NCBI RefSeq assembly: GCF_013372285.1
Contig: NZ_CP054301.1
Coordinates: 1,412,001 to 1,476,000, forward strand
DNA length: 64,000 bases
Direction of reading: 5' to 3'
DNA from: Marinomonas primoryensis
GTDB lineage: Bacteria > Pseudomonadota > Gammaproteobacteria > Pseudomonadales > Marinomonadaceae
Made by a program: the position numbers and the translations under genes. The notes under the pieces were generated by a model. It was not told where the DNA came from. It saw only the letters and a list, made by a program, of their open reading frames with translations, and made no database searches. This document shows positions 19,794 through 29,541 of the stretch, piece after piece (positions within the stretch are counted from its first letter, which is position 1; each line of letters opens with the position of its first letter).

Positions 19794-21476
19794 ATGACTC
19801 AAAGCTTCGCAGAACTGTTTGAAGAAAGCCTGTTAACCGTCGAAATGGCGCCAGGCTCAATTGTTACTGGTATTGTTGTTGATATCGACAGCGAATGGGT
19901 AACTGTTCATGCAGGTCTTAAATCTGAAGGCGTAATTCCTCGTTCTCAGTTTCTAACGGAAAGTGGTGAGTTCAGCTTAAACATCGGTGACGAAGTTAAA
20001 GTTGCACTTGAAGCTGTTGAAGATGGTTTCGGTGAGACTAAATTGTCTCGTGAAAAAGCGAAACGTGCAGAGACTTGGTCTGTGCTTGAAAAAGCTTACG
20101 AAGAAAACGCCATTGTTCACGGTGTTATTAACGGTAAAGTCAAAGGTGGCTTCACAGTTGATATCGCTAACATCCGTGCCTTCTTACCTGGTTCTTTGGT
20201 AGATGTTCGTCCAATCCGCGATACGTCTCATCTGGAAGGTGTTGATCTAGAGTTCAAACTTATTAAGCTTGATCAAAAACGTAACAACGTTGTTGTATCT
20301 CGTCGTGCCGTTATGGAAGCGACTAACAGCGCTGAACGCGAAACATTGCTTGCTTCTCTTGAAGAAGGCCAAGAAGTTAAAGGTATCGTTAAGAACCTTA
20401 CAGACTACGGTGCTTTCGTTGATCTTGGTGGCGTTGATGGTCTTCTACATATCACTGATATGGCTTGGAAGCGCATTAAACACCCAAGTGAAATCATTGC
20501 TGTTGGCGATGAAATCGACGTTAAAGTTCTTAAGTTCGACCGCGAGCGTAACCGCGTGTCTCTAGGTCTTAAGCAGCTTGGCGAAGATCCATGGGTAGCT
20601 ATCAAAGCTCGTTACCCAGAGAACACGAAAGTAACGGCTAAAGTTACTAACTTGACTGACTACGGTTGCTTCGCTGAACTTGAAGAAGGCGTCGAAGGTC
20701 TAGTACACGTTTCTGAAATGGATTGGACTAACAAAAACATTCACCCATCTAAAGTTGTTCAGATTGGTGATGAAGTTGAAGTTATGGTTCTTGACATTGA
20801 CGAAGAACGTCGTCGTATTTCTTTGGGTATCAAGCAGTGCACCATGAACCCATGGGAAGAGTTTGCTACTTCTTTCAATAAAGGCGACAAAATCTCTGGC
20901 GCAATCAAGTCTATCACTGACTTTGGTGTGTTCATTGGTCTTGACGGCGGCATTGATGGTCTTGTTCATCTATCTGACCTATCTTGGGACGAAACTGGTG
21001 AAGATGCAGTTCGTCAATACAAGAAAGGCGATATGCTAGAAACAGTAGTATTGTCTATCGATGCTGAGCGCGAGCGTATTTCTTTGGGTGTTAAACAACT
21101 TGAAGAAGATCCGTTCCTTGCTTTCGTAGCAGAAAATGACAAAGGCACTATCGTTAACGGTACTGTCTCTGAAGTTGATGCGAAAGGTGCTGTTGTTGTT
21201 CTTGCTGAAGGCGTTGAAGCTACTTTGAAAGTATCTGAAATTAGCCGTGAGCGCGTTGAAGATGCAACAACTGTATTGAAAGAAGGCGATAAAGTAGAAG
21301 CTGCGATCATTAATGTTGATCGTAAAGCTCGTACTATTACTCTTTCTATCAAGCAAAAAAATGCAACTGAAGAAAAAGCAGCGATGAAGTCTCACACTGA
21401 GAAGCAACAAGTTGAGGCTAATGGCCCTACAACTATTGGTGATTTGATCAAAGCGCAACTAGAAAACCAAAACTAA
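19794..21476 (+). CDS. rpsA: 30S ribosomal protein S1
   Basis: S1 binds mRNA and helps unfold structured initiation regions on the 30S subunit. The 560-aa protein has six S1/OB repeats; several end in the typical E/D-R-x-R-I/V-S-L-G-x-K-Q signature. The ATG at 19794 ([13 protein letters not shown]) matches the E. coli start (MTESFAQLFEESL), so I use it instead of the ATG at 19782; GGGA at 19785 serves as the ribosome site. In many gammaproteobacteria ihfB follows rpsA, but here a strong terminator and an opposite-strand gene follow. Confidence 0.97.
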   Translation: MTQSFAELFEESLLTVEMAPGSIVTGIVVDIDSEWVTVHAGLKSEGVIPRSQFLTESGEFSLNIGDEVKVALEAVEDGFGETKLSREKAKRAETWSVLEKAYEENAIVHGVINGKVKGGFTVDIANIRAFLPGSLVDVRPIRDTSHLEGVDLEFKLIKLDQKRNNVVVSRRAVMEATNSAERETLLASLEEGQEVKGIVKNLTDYGAFVDLGGVDGLLHITDMAWKRIKHPSEIIAVGDEIDVKVLKFDRERNRVSLGLKQLGEDPWVAIKARYPENTKVTAKVTNLTDYGCFAELEEGVEGLVHVSEMDWTNKNIHPSKVVQIGDEVEVMVLDIDEERRRISLGIKQCTMNPWEEFATSFNKGDKISGAIKSITDFGVFIGLDGGIDGLVHLSDLSWDETGEDAVRQYKKGDMLETVVLSIDAERERISLGVKQLEEDPFLAFVAENDKGTIVNGTVSEVDAKGAVVVLAEGVEATLKVSEISRERVEDATTVLKEGDKVEAAIINVDRKARTITLSIKQKNATEEKAAMKSHTEKQQVEANGPTTIGDLIKAQLENQN

Positions 21477-21498
21477 GTTTTGATTTTTAGGTGTTATT

Positions 21499-21527
21499 AA
21501 AAAGCGGGCCTAGGCCCGCTTTTTTTT
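21499..21527 (+). terminator. Intrinsic terminator of rpsA
   Basis: The stem AAAAGCGGGCC / GGCCCGCTTTT with a TA centre is followed by eight T residues, about 25 bases after the rpsA stop. Confidence 0.94.
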
Positions 21528-21611
21528 ATTAAATTCTTTTGAATTTATTGACAAGAAAACTATACACATAACATGTGGATAACCATGGGTATAGACCCGG
21601 TGTATGTTTTT

Positions 21612-21860
21612 TTAACGTAAAGATTCTAAGAGTTTCTTAGTGTCTGTTTCATCCCAACTTTCTTTTTCTAGTAGTTCTTTTAGTGCTTCGCTTTTTTGAG
21701 CATTATCAAGATTTTTTTGGAATTTGGCGTAATGGAAGTCTTTTATCAGACGTTCGTCGTATTCTGAGCGATAAAGTGATGCTTTCTCTGTGCTCACCGT
21801 TTCTCTTTGATCCATTGCCTCTATTTTTTTGTAGGTCTTTAAGAACTGTTTTTTATTCAT
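21612..21860 (-). CDS. Small charged protein of unknown function
   Basis: I do not recognise this 82-aa protein. It is predicted to be all-helical and very rich in Lys and Glu (MNKKQFLKTYKKIEAMDQRE at the start, ending ETDTKKLLESLR), with no cysteine, signal or membrane segment. AGGGACA lies at ribosome-site distance. It begins 12 bp after the trmO stop, so it is probably translated from the same mRNA, but nothing shows a functional link to tRNA modification. Confidence 0.7.
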   Translation of the reverse strand: MNKKQFLKTYKKIEAMDQRETVSTEKASLYRSEYDERLIKDFHYAKFQKNLDNAQKSEALKELLEKESWDETDTKKLLESLR

Positions 21861-21872
21861 ATCTTGTCCCTA

Positions 21873-22586
21873 TCATTCGTATTCTATTCGAAGAATTTCA
21901 AAATGATCACTTCTTGCACACCATTTTATATTGACGTCCCAAAGTTTGATTCCATGCTCTCTATCCACCTGATTAGATAAATAAGCGGGTCTTGGATCTT
22001 GCTCGATTATTTGTTTTATTAAAGAGGTTATTTCTCTGTTGTGCAAACTTTGATAATGCTCGCATTGATTTTTGGCTTGTTCTGAAAACTGTACTGGTTT
22101 GGTTTGTGTCGGTTTTGGGGCGAAACCGCCACGGGCGTCGGTAATGCTATCTGCGTATGGTAAATAGGGTTTTATGTCTAGAACAGGTGTTCCATCTAGT
22201 AAATCTGCACCGTATAGATCAATGAAAATTCTTTTCCCTTCTTGGTAAATGCGCCCTATTTTTACAACAGAGAGCCCTATTGGGTTAGGCCTGTGTGTTG
22301 CTCGTGTTGCAAAAACACCTAGCTTTTCTTTTCCGCCGAGGCGCGGAGGGCGTATTTTTGCTTTCCAGTTTTCCTTAATGCAGGCATGGAAAATAAACTG
22401 AATCCAAATGTGTGAAAAGTCATCGAGTCCTTCTAGTGTGTCTAATCGATTATAAGGAGGGAGGAGTTCTAATCGAGCGGTAGCTCTGTCTATTAGCCCC
22501 GGCTGTTTTGGAATGCCGAATTTTTCTTTGTAGCAAGAATGTATTATGCCGATTGTTGATAAAGAAAATGAGTTTGATGGCAACAC
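21873..22586 (-). CDS. trmO: tRNA (N6-threonylcarbamoyladenosine37-N6) methyltransferase TrmO
   Basis: TrmO (formerly TsaA/YaeB) methylates the t6A37 base of threonine tRNAs using S-adenosylmethionine. The 237-aa protein has the family blocks GIIHSCYKEKFGIPKQPG, LEGLDDFSHIWI, FATRATHRPNPIGLS and LLDGTPVLDIKPYLPYAD, in order. The start is GTG at 22586 with AGGA seven bases upstream. It is the first gene of a two-gene minus-strand unit and diverges from proA. Confidence 0.93.
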   Translation of the reverse strand: MLPSNSFSLSTIGIIHSCYKEKFGIPKQPGLIDRATARLELLPPYNRLDTLEGLDDFSHIWIQFIFHACIKENWKAKIRPPRLGGKEKLGVFATRATHRPNPIGLSVVKIGRIYQEGKRIFIDLYGADLLDGTPVLDIKPYLPYADSITDARGGFAPKPTQTKPVQFSEQAKNQCEHYQSLHNREITSLIKQIIEQDPRPAYLSNQVDREHGIKLWDVNIKWCARSDHFEILRIEYE

Positions 22587-22719
22587 AGGATGGTCCTTTT
22601 CGCGAAAAACGGCACTAAATGAATAAAAATATTGTGATAGTATACTGTCTTGTCAAATCAGATCACGATCTATTTTGTGGTCTATTGTTTGTTCTTCTTA
22701 CTTTTGTTAGAGATTAAAA

Positions 22720-23979
22720 ATGTCTTTAGAATCTTATATGAATCAAATTGGTCAGCAGGCGCGGGCGGCTTCTCGTCTACTTGCTAAAGCGTCCACCCAG
22801 CAAAAAAACATGGCGTTGTTTGCTATGGCAAAGGCTTTGGAAGATGCACGACCTCGATTGATAGAAGAGAATCAAAAAGACATGGATAACGGTCGAGCAA
22901 AAGGTCTTGATGCAGCGTTACTGGATCGATTGTTATTAGATGATGCTCGAATTGATGGCATGATCGAAGGGTTGAAGCAGGTGGCCTCTTTACCGGATCC
23001 TATCGGAGAAATATCCGGTATGGTCTTCTTACCGTCTGGCATTCAGCGTGGGCAAATGCGCGTTCCTCTTGGTGTTATTGGGATTATTTATGAGTCTCGT
23101 CCTAACGTTACTATTGATGCGGCGAGCTTATGTTTAAAGTCCGGTAATGCAACTATTTTACGTGGTGGCTCTGAAGCTTTTTATTCAAATCAAGCCATTG
23201 CTGAGGCGGTAACAAAGGGTGTTGTTTTATCGGGTTTGCCGGAGCATGCAGTACAAGTGCTTAATACGACTGACAGAGATGCGGTAGGCAAATTGATTAC
23301 CATGCCGGAATTTGTTGATGTAGTAGTGCCTCGTGGTGGTAAAGGGTTAATTGAGCGGATCAGTAAAGATGCTCGCGTGCCAGTGATTAAGCATTTGGAT
23401 GGCAATTGTCATGTTTATATTGACGATGAAGCAGATTTGCAAAAAGCGTTTTTGATCGCGATGAATGCTAAAACACGTCGTTATGGCGTGTGCAATGCGA
23501 TGGAATCTCTGCTTATTCATTCTGCCGTTGCAGAGAGTATTTTGCCTAAGTTGGTTGCAGCCTTCCAAGAAAAAGGGGTTGCGTTGGTCGGGTGTGATTC
23601 AGCTCGTGGCATTAGCGCTCTAATAGGTGCAGCGACAGAAGAAGATTGGTACACAGAATATTTAGCGCCGAAACTATCGATTAAAATTGTTGTCGATATG
23701 GAAGAGGCCATTGCTCATATTAACCAGTATGGTTCACATCATACCGATGCCATTGTGTCGCAGAACTACTCAAAAACACGCGCGTTTATGACGGAGGTCG
23801 ACTCATCATCTGTCATGGTGAATGCTTCAACGTCATTTGCAGATGGTTTTGAATATGGCTTTGGCGCTGAAATCGGCATTTCGACGGATAAAATTCATGC
23901 CCGTGGCCCCGTTGGGTTGTTAGGTTTAACGAGCCAGAAGTACATAGTGCTTGGCGACGGCCATACTCGTGACAATTAA
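22720..23979 (+). CDS. proA: Gamma-glutamyl phosphate reductase
   Basis: ProA reduces gamma-glutamyl phosphate to the semialdehyde in proline synthesis. The 419-aa length is typical. Visible family blocks are [25 protein letters not shown], the catalytic-cysteine segment [11 protein letters not shown] and the C-terminal [24 protein letters not shown] -10 element lies at 22641-22646. proB is not in the window. nadD overlaps its 3' end by a few codons, starting the cluster that runs to lipA. Confidence 0.97.
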   Translation: MSLESYMNQIGQQARAASRLLAKASTQQKNMALFAMAKALEDARPRLIEENQKDMDNGRAKGLDAALLDRLLLDDARIDGMIEGLKQVASLPDPIGEISGMVFLPSGIQRGQMRVPLGVIGIIYESRPNVTIDAASLCLKSGNATILRGGSEAFYSNQAIAEAVTKGVVLSGLPEHAVQVLNTTDRDAVGKLITMPEFVDVVVPRGGKGLIERISKDARVPVIKHLDGNCHVYIDDEADLQKAFLIAMNAKTRRYGVCNAMESLLIHSAVAESILPKLVAAFQEKGVALVGCDSARGISALIGAATEEDWYTEYLAPKLSIKIVVDMEEAIAHINQYGSHHTDAIVSQNYSKTRAFMTEVDSSSVMVNASTSFADGFEYGFGAEIGISTDKIHARGPVGLLGLTSQKYIVLGDGHTRDN

Positions 23980-24634
23980 AATAGATAGAACTACTGGAAA
24001 GTCCGGTGTTGCTATCATGGGTGGGACATTTGATCCTATTCATAATGGTCATCTGCGAACAGCGGTAGAGGTATTGGATCGCTATCAGTATTCTGAGTTG
24101 AGGTTGATTCCTTGCTTTCAACCTGTACATAAAGGTCGGCCGAGCGTTTCACCTCGGCAACGCTTAGAAATGGCGAAATTGGCTATATCGGGTGATTCTC
24201 GGTTAAGAGTGGATTCTCGTGAAATGGATCGAGAGGGGCCGAGCTATAGTGTGGACACATTGCGAGATATTCGTTCAGAGATTGGTCCTAATGAATCACT
24301 TATTATGGTGTTAGGGATGGACAGTTTCTTGTCCCTCCCAACATGGCAGAATTGGCAGGAATTGATTCAGTATTCGCATCTTCTTGTGGTTTCTCGACCT
24401 GGTTGGGAGCCTGATTTAATTTCTGAATTAAGCGCTTTTTGCGAAAACTATCGTGCCGCATCGTCGCATGAGTTACAATGCGCGCCCTCAGGGCGTGTCT
24501 GGTTCGAAACGCTTACTCCTTTGGGGATATCTTCTAGCATGATTAGAGCGCTGGCTCGTAAGAACGAATCGATTGCGTATCTATTGCCAGAGCCAGTCCA
24601 AAAATACATAGAACAACATCAATTATATCGATAG
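23969..24634 (+). CDS. nadD: Nicotinate-mononucleotide adenylyltransferase
   Basis: NadD adenylates nicotinate mononucleotide in NAD synthesis. The nucleotidyltransferase signature [11 protein letters not shown] is near the N-terminus and the matching [10 protein letters not shown] motif (the ISSTxIR block) is near the C-terminus, with SYSVDTL and [11 protein letters not shown] between. I chose the GTG at 23969, which gives a short N-terminal extension before the first beta strand; a TTG at 23951 is also open. Either start overlaps the end of proA, so the two are translationally coupled. Confidence 0.93.
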   Translation: MTIKIDRTTGKSGVAIMGGTFDPIHNGHLRTAVEVLDRYQYSELRLIPCFQPVHKGRPSVSPRQRLEMAKLAISGDSRLRVDSREMDREGPSYSVDTLRDIRSEIGPNESLIMVLGMDSFLSLPTWQNWQELIQYSHLLVVSRPGWEPDLISELSAFCENYRAASSHELQCAPSGRVWFETLTPLGISSSMIRALARKNESIAYLLPEPVQKYIEQHQLYR

Positions 24635-24648
24635 GGTAACGTAATTAT

Positions 24649-25002
24649 ATGAGTCAACTTAACCTCACAGCAGATCAAATTTTGGCTTTTGCTGTTGAAG
24701 CATTGGAAGATGTGAAGGGTGATAAGATCACAGTGTTGAATGTGGGTAGTCATACCGACATGATGGACTTCATGGTGATCTGTACCGGTACATCAAAACG
24801 TCATGTTAACGCTTTGGGCCAGAATGTATTTGAACATTTAAAAACGCAAGGGCTTCAACCATTAGGTTTTGAAGGTCGTGGCATGGGAAGTGATTGGGTA
24901 TTGGTTGATTTACACGATGTTGTGGTTCATGTAATGACTGAGGAAGCTCGAGCGTTTTATGACCTTGAAAAATTGTGGGATATTAAGCCAGAACAGATGT
25001 AA
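24649..25002 (+). CDS. rsfS: Ribosomal silencing factor RsfS
   Basis: RsfS binds ribosomal protein L14 and blocks 50S-30S joining when nutrients are short. The 117-aa protein has the DUF143/RsfS pattern: DVKGDKITVLNV, a FMVICTGTSKRHV block, GFEGRGMGSDWVLVDLHDVVVHVM and a terminal YDLEKLW. It is 14 bp after nadD and 11 bp before rlmH, a conserved order. Confidence 0.96.
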   Translation: MSQLNLTADQILAFAVEALEDVKGDKITVLNVGSHTDMMDFMVICTGTSKRHVNALGQNVFEHLKTQGLQPLGFEGRGMGSDWVLVDLHDVVVHVMTEEARAFYDLEKLWDIKPEQM

Positions 25003-25013
25003 GGCTCTTTTAG

Positions 25014-25481
25014 ATGCGTGTTCGTTTGATTGCTGTTGGTAATAAAATGCCAAAATGGGTTGCTGAAGGCTATGATGAGTACTCTAAACGTCTCCCAAAA
25101 GACTTTGCATTAGAGCTTGTTGAAATTCCAATGTCGCCGCGCGGAAAAAATACCGATATACCAAAAGCTATTCGTAAAGAAGGGGATGCTATGCTTGAGG
25201 TCATTCCTTCTGGAGATAAGGTCATAGCAATGGAAGTTCTTGGTAAAGAATGGTCCACAGAGCAATTGTCAGATCAAGCCGAACAGTGGCGAATGGATGG
25301 TTACAACGTGAGCTTACTTGTGGGTGGGCCAGATGGTCTTGATCCTAGATGTACAGCTCGGGCAGATCAAGTTTGGTCATTGTCACGTCTGACGTTACCG
25401 CACCCAATGGTGAGAGTTATATTAGCGGAGCAAATTTATCGTGCTTGGACGCTAATGAATAATCACCCATATCATAGATAA
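25014..25481 (+). CDS. rlmH: 23S rRNA (pseudouridine1915-N3) methyltransferase RlmH
   Basis: RlmH methylates pseudouridine 1915 in helix 69 of 23S rRNA. The 155-aa length is exact for the family. The SPOUT knot motifs LLVGGPDGLDP and LSLSRLTLPHPMVRVILAEQIYRAW-type C-terminus (here SLSRLTLPHPMVR then EQIYRAW) are intact, ending in the usual HPYHR. mrdA begins two bases after the stop. Confidence 0.97.
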   Translation: MRVRLIAVGNKMPKWVAEGYDEYSKRLPKDFALELVEIPMSPRGKNTDIPKAIRKEGDAMLEVIPSGDKVIAMEVLGKEWSTEQLSDQAEQWRMDGYNVSLLVGGPDGLDPRCTARADQVWSLSRLTLPHPMVRVILAEQIYRAWTLMNNHPYHR

Positions 25482-25482
25482 G

Positions 25483-27372
25483 GTGCGGTTGGTGAGTCGT
25501 CGACATCAAAACTTCCGTAATTATCGTCAAGAGCAGAAGCTAACCCAGCGTCGCGTGTTAGCTTCTGCTGTTTTAGTCTTATTGTTAGCGGTCGTGCTAA
25601 TAGCTCGTTTATTCTACCTTCAAGTGATTGAGCATCAGCTGTATCAAACTAAAGCCGATGATAACCGAGTTATGTTGGTTACAGAACCGCCCCCAAGAGG
25701 TTTGATTTATGACCGTAATGGTGTTGTATTGGCGGATAATCGACCAATACACAGTTTGACGGTGATACCTGAGCGAGTCACTAATTTCCCAAGACTAAAA
25801 CAAATGCTTTCAGGCATTATCGACATTAACGATAGTGAGTGGGAAGACTTTGATGATCGACTTAAAGAATACCGCCGACCGTATCAATCTCTTACTTTAA
25901 AGTCTCAATTAACCGATGAAGAGTGGGCTAGAATCTCTGTTGATTTGTATAAGCTTGACGGTGTTCAGGTGGAAGCACAATTAACGCGTTATTATCCATT
26001 TGGAGAAGCGTTTGCGCATGCCATTGGATATGTTGGTCGAATAACTTCAAAAGATTTAGAGCGAGTTGATAGGCAGGCTTATCAAGGGGCTTTATTTATC
26101 GGAAAAACAGGAGTGGAGGGGTTCTACGAAAAAACACTGTTCGGCGAAGCAGGTTTGAGTAAGGTAGAGGTTAATGCTCGCGGTAGGATTATGTCCGAGC
26201 TGGAAAGGCAAAACCCCACGCCAGGAAAAGATTTATATTTGTATTTAGACGCTAGGCTGCAACAGTACGCCTACGACCTTCTTGGCGACTATACTGGTTC
26301 TGTGGTGGCCATTGATCCGACAACTGGAGGGGTACTAGCGCTTGTTTCCAAGCCTGGCTATGACCCTAATTTATTTGTTCGTGGTATTTCTGTAAAAAAT
26401 TACGCACTCCTTCGTCAATCTAAAAAACTCCCACTTTTCAATCGTGCTTTACGTGGTGGTTATCCCCCCGCATCTACTATTAAGCCTTTTATGGCACTGG
26501 CTGGTCTTGAGTATGGCTTTGCGTCATGGACTGAGCGCTACTTCGCTAAAGGGTATTATCAAATTAACCCAGATGGTCGTCGGTATCGGGATTGGAAGCG
26601 TACTGGACATGGTTGGATTAATTTAGAGCGGTCTATTATTGAGTCCGTAGACACCTATTATTATCAGTTAGCAAACAAAATGGGGATTACCCCTATTCAT
26701 AATTTTTTGACACGGTTTGGTTTTGGACAAAGTAACTTATTAGATCTGTATGGTGAAAGTAACGGCTTATTACCGTCGAGCGAGTGGAAAAAAGCCAAGT
26801 ATAGAGAGCCTTGGTATTCTGGTGACTCTGTGAATGTCGGTATCGGACAGGGTTTTATGGTGGCAACACCATTGCAAATGGCTTCTGCGACGTCGGCATT
26901 GGCCAGTAAAGGACATTATTTTTACCCTCGTATGACACGGCTGATAGGCGGTCAACCTGCGGAATTTGAAAATGGGCTTGGTGATGAACATGATATTGTT
27001 CTGAAAGATCAGCGGAACTGGGACAGAATGACTGATGCTATGAGAAAAGTAATCACGGACTCTCAGGGCACAGCGAGGCGTTTGCAAGGGACGGAGTATG
27101 ATATTGCAGGTAAAACAGGAACTGGACAAGTGTTTAGCTTACAAGAAGATGAAGAGTATGACTCTGAAAAGCTTGAGAAGCGGCTGCATGATCATGCATT
27201 ATTTATTGGTTTTGCTCCAGCTAAAACTCCTAAGATTGCGGTATTCGCTATTTTTGAAAATGGTGGTAGTAGCTCTAAACCGGCCGATTTAACAGGGCAG
27301 CTGTTTAACGCTTATTTGCATGATGATTACCCTGAGCGTTATGACTATTTAAAAGGTAATAAGAATGACTGA
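25483..27372 (+). CDS. mrdA: Penicillin-binding protein 2, elongation transpeptidase
   Basis: PBP2 cross-links peptidoglycan during lateral wall growth with RodA and MreBCD. The 629-aa protein has a short cytoplasmic start, one membrane helix at about 25-45, a dimerisation domain (PPPRGLIYDRNG) and the transpeptidase domain with the active serine in the SxxK motif (ASTIKP) and the KTG motif (AGKTGTGQ). The start is GTG at 25483, directly after rlmH; a GTG nine bases later is an alternative. rodA overlaps its end by 8 bp. Confidence 0.96.
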   Translation: MRLVSRRHQNFRNYRQEQKLTQRRVLASAVLVLLLAVVLIARLFYLQVIEHQLYQTKADDNRVMLVTEPPPRGLIYDRNGVVLADNRPIHSLTVIPERVTNFPRLKQMLSGIIDINDSEWEDFDDRLKEYRRPYQSLTLKSQLTDEEWARISVDLYKLDGVQVEAQLTRYYPFGEAFAHAIGYVGRITSKDLERVDRQAYQGALFIGKTGVEGFYEKTLFGEAGLSKVEVNARGRIMSELERQNPTPGKDLYLYLDARLQQYAYDLLGDYTGSVVAIDPTTGGVLALVSKPGYDPNLFVRGISVKNYALLRQSKKLPLFNRALRGGYPPASTIKPFMALAGLEYGFASWTERYFAKGYYQINPDGRRYRDWKRTGHGWINLERSIIESVDTYYYQLANKMGITPIHNFLTRFGFGQSNLLDLYGESNGLLPSSEWKKAKYREPWYSGDSVNVGIGQGFMVATPLQMASATSALASKGHYFYPRMTRLIGGQPAEFENGLGDEHDIVLKDQRNWDRMTDAMRKVITDSQGTARRLQGTEYDIAGKTGTGQVFSLQEDEEYDSEKLEKRLHDHALFIGFAPAKTPKIAVFAIFENGGSSSKPADLTGQLFNAYLHDDYPERYDYLKGNKND

Positions 27373-28486
27373 TAGCTTTTATCGTAGAGCCGTGTCTTTT
27401 ACCAATGCGCGTTTGTGGAAGTTGGTTCATATAGATGTGTTGCTGATGGGGTCTTTGTTGCTCCTGATAGGAGGCGGTCTTTTTATTTTATATTCTGCGT
27501 CTGGACAGAATGTCGCAATGGTTGAGAGGCAGGCGCTTCGGCTGGCGATTGGTTTATTGGTGTGTTTGGTTTTAGCGCAGTTGCCGCCCAAATATATGCG
27601 ACGCGCCTCCCCTGCGTTATTTATTTTCATTACAGTTCTCCTTATTGGGGTGTTGTTATTTGGTGTTGGGGCGAAAGGGGCGCAGCGTTGGTTGGCGTTG
27701 CCTGGAGGTTTACGTTTTCAGCCTTCGGAGATTATGAAAATAGTGATGCCAATGATGATTGCTTGGTATTTTTCTGATAGGCAGCTTCCTCCGAATTTAA
27801 AGCATATATTGACGGTGCTGAGTTTGATTATTTTGCCTGTGCTGATTATTGCTAAGCAGCCTGACTTAGGGACAGCTTTGTTGGTGGCGGTTTCTGGGAT
27901 TTTTGTTCTATTCCTTGCAGGACTTAGGTGGCGCTATATTTTGGGTGCTGCGGCGTTGGCACCTATCGCGGGTTATGCGTTATGGCAATTTATGCATGAT
28001 TACCAACGCCAACGCGTATTAACTTTTTTGAATCCAGAAAGCGATCCGTTGGGGGCTGGTTGGAATATTATACAATCTAAAACAGCGATCGGATCTGGCG
28101 GCCTTTACGGCAAAGGCTGGTTAGAAGGAACTCAGGCTCAGTTAGACTTTCTGCCAGAAAGCCATACTGACTTTATTATCGCGGTGCTTGCAGAAGAGTT
28201 CGGTATGTTGGGCTGTAGTGTCTTAATTTTAGCCTATTTGCTTGTTATTACTCGAGGTTTGTATATTTCGGCAACGGCAGCAGACAACTACGCGCGATTG
28301 CTCGCAGGGAGTTTAACGCTTACCTTTTTTGTGTACATGTTTGTAAATATTGGCATGGTGTCAGGCATTCTACCTGTCGTTGGGGTACCCTTACCACTTG
28401 TTAGTTACGGTGGTACTTCCATTATAACCATCATGGCAACCTTCGGTATTTTAATGTCAATACAAACACATAAAAAGGCAAGGTGA
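27365..28486 (+). CDS. rodA: Peptidoglycan glycosyltransferase RodA
   Basis: RodA is the SEDS-family polymerase that extends glycan strands with PBP2 during elongation. The 373-aa protein is almost entirely hydrophobic, with about ten membrane segments. SEDS landmarks include the FQPSEIMKI segment, the large periplasmic loop with WNIIQSKTAIGSGGLYGKGW, DFIIAVLAEEFG, and the terminal GVPLPLVSYGGTS. It overlaps mrdA upstream and mltB downstream by four bases, so the three are coupled. Confidence 0.97.
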   Translation: MTDSFYRRAVSFTNARLWKLVHIDVLLMGSLLLLIGGGLFILYSASGQNVAMVERQALRLAIGLLVCLVLAQLPPKYMRRASPALFIFITVLLIGVLLFGVGAKGAQRWLALPGGLRFQPSEIMKIVMPMMIAWYFSDRQLPPNLKHILTVLSLIILPVLIIAKQPDLGTALLVAVSGIFVLFLAGLRWRYILGAAALAPIAGYALWQFMHDYQRQRVLTFLNPESDPLGAGWNIIQSKTAIGSGGLYGKGWLEGTQAQLDFLPESHTDFIIAVLAEEFGMLGCSVLILAYLLVITRGLYISATAADNYARLLAGSLTLTFFVYMFVNIGMVSGILPVVGVPLPLVSYGGTSIITIMATFGILMSIQTHKKAR

Positions 28487-29541
28487 TGATTAAGCAAGCT
28501 ACATTATTTTTCTTAGTGCTTGGTCTAGCTGCGTGTAGCGGTATAGATCAACCCTCATTGTCTGCAGATTCAGGGGTAAGTGATGCCCTTCTTGAAGATA
28601 TGCCCAAAGAGTGGGCTGATTCTTACGCTGGTAATCTCGAGGTTCAGCTTTTTATTGACCGCCTCGTTCAAGAGCATAACTATGATAGAAAGCGCTTAGA
28701 ATTGGCTTTTTCACATATCAAAGTTCGCCCGAAAGTGATTGAAAAATCCGATAACCAACCGGAAGTAATAACACCTTATTACGAGTATAAAACTCGGTTT
28801 GTGAATGAAGAAAGGGCCAAACTTGGTCGGCAGTTTGCAAAGCGTAATGCTGAATGGTTACATAAAGCCGAGCTAGAGTTTGGTGTTGAATCTAGAGTGA
28901 TTGTAGCATTGATAGGTGTTGAGACGTATTACGGACGTATTACAGGCTCTAAGGACGTTTTTACGTCTTTGACTACATTGGCATTTGATTACCCTCGACG
29001 CAAAGACTATTTTCAAAGTGAATTAGAGGCGTATTTGTTGCTTGCCCGCAAAGAAGGTTGGAACATTGGTGAAACAAAAGGATCATACAGCGGCGCGATG
29101 GGTATGGTGCAATTTATGCCTAGTAACTATCAGAAACTGGCAATAGATTATGATAATAGTGGTCATATCGATTTATGGGGTTCTGATGCTGATGCCATTG
29201 GTAGTGTGGCAAATTATTTAAGGCATCATGGTTGGAAAGCTGGCGAACCTTGGTTTGTCATGGCGCACGTTGAAGATCGTGATAAGGTGGCTGATGACAT
29301 TAATCGAGGACGAAAGCCTAATGTTGATATGACGGTTTGGTCGTCGTTAGGTGTACTACCTACTCAGCCTTTTTTACTTCAGAAAACAGGCTTGATTGGT
29401 TTGCGAACAGGGCCAGAAACAATATCTTATTGGTTAGCGTATGAGAATTTTTTCACTATTATGGATTACAACCCAAGTAGGCGCTATGCCATGTCCGTGT
29501 TAGAACTGGCTGAGAGTATAGGAAGCTATGAGAATAACTAA
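28483..29541 (+). CDS. mltB: Membrane-bound lytic murein transglycosylase B
   Basis: MltB cleaves glycan strands to 1,6-anhydromuropeptides. The 352-aa protein has a lipoprotein signal with lipobox LAAC (Cys18) and the SLT family-3 catalytic glutamate in IGVETYYGRITG, followed by GAMGMVQFMPSNY. The last residues overlap the start of rlpA by 14 bp. Its place in the mrdA-rodA-rlpA-dacA run fits a role in wall remodelling during growth. Confidence 0.95.
   Translation: MMIKQATLFFLVLGLAACSGIDQPSLSADSGVSDALLEDMPKEWADSYAGNLEVQLFIDRLVQEHNYDRKRLELAFSHIKVRPKVIEKSDNQPEVITPYYEYKTRFVNEERAKLGRQFAKRNAEWLHKAELEFGVESRVIVALIGVETYYGRITGSKDVFTSLTTLAFDYPRRKDYFQSELEAYLLLARKEGWNIGETKGSYSGAMGMVQFMPSNYQKLAIDYDNSGHIDLWGSDADAIGSVANYLRHHGWKAGEPWFVMAHVEDRDKVADDINRGRKPNVDMTVWSSLGVLPTQPFLLQKTGLIGLRTGPETISYWLAYENFFTIMDYNPSRRYAMSVLELAESIGSYENN

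Noticed and set aside
21036..21458. Long open frame antisense to rpsA
   Set aside because: It is a shadow of a highly biased ribosomal-protein gene; no ribosome site or protein-like pattern was seen.
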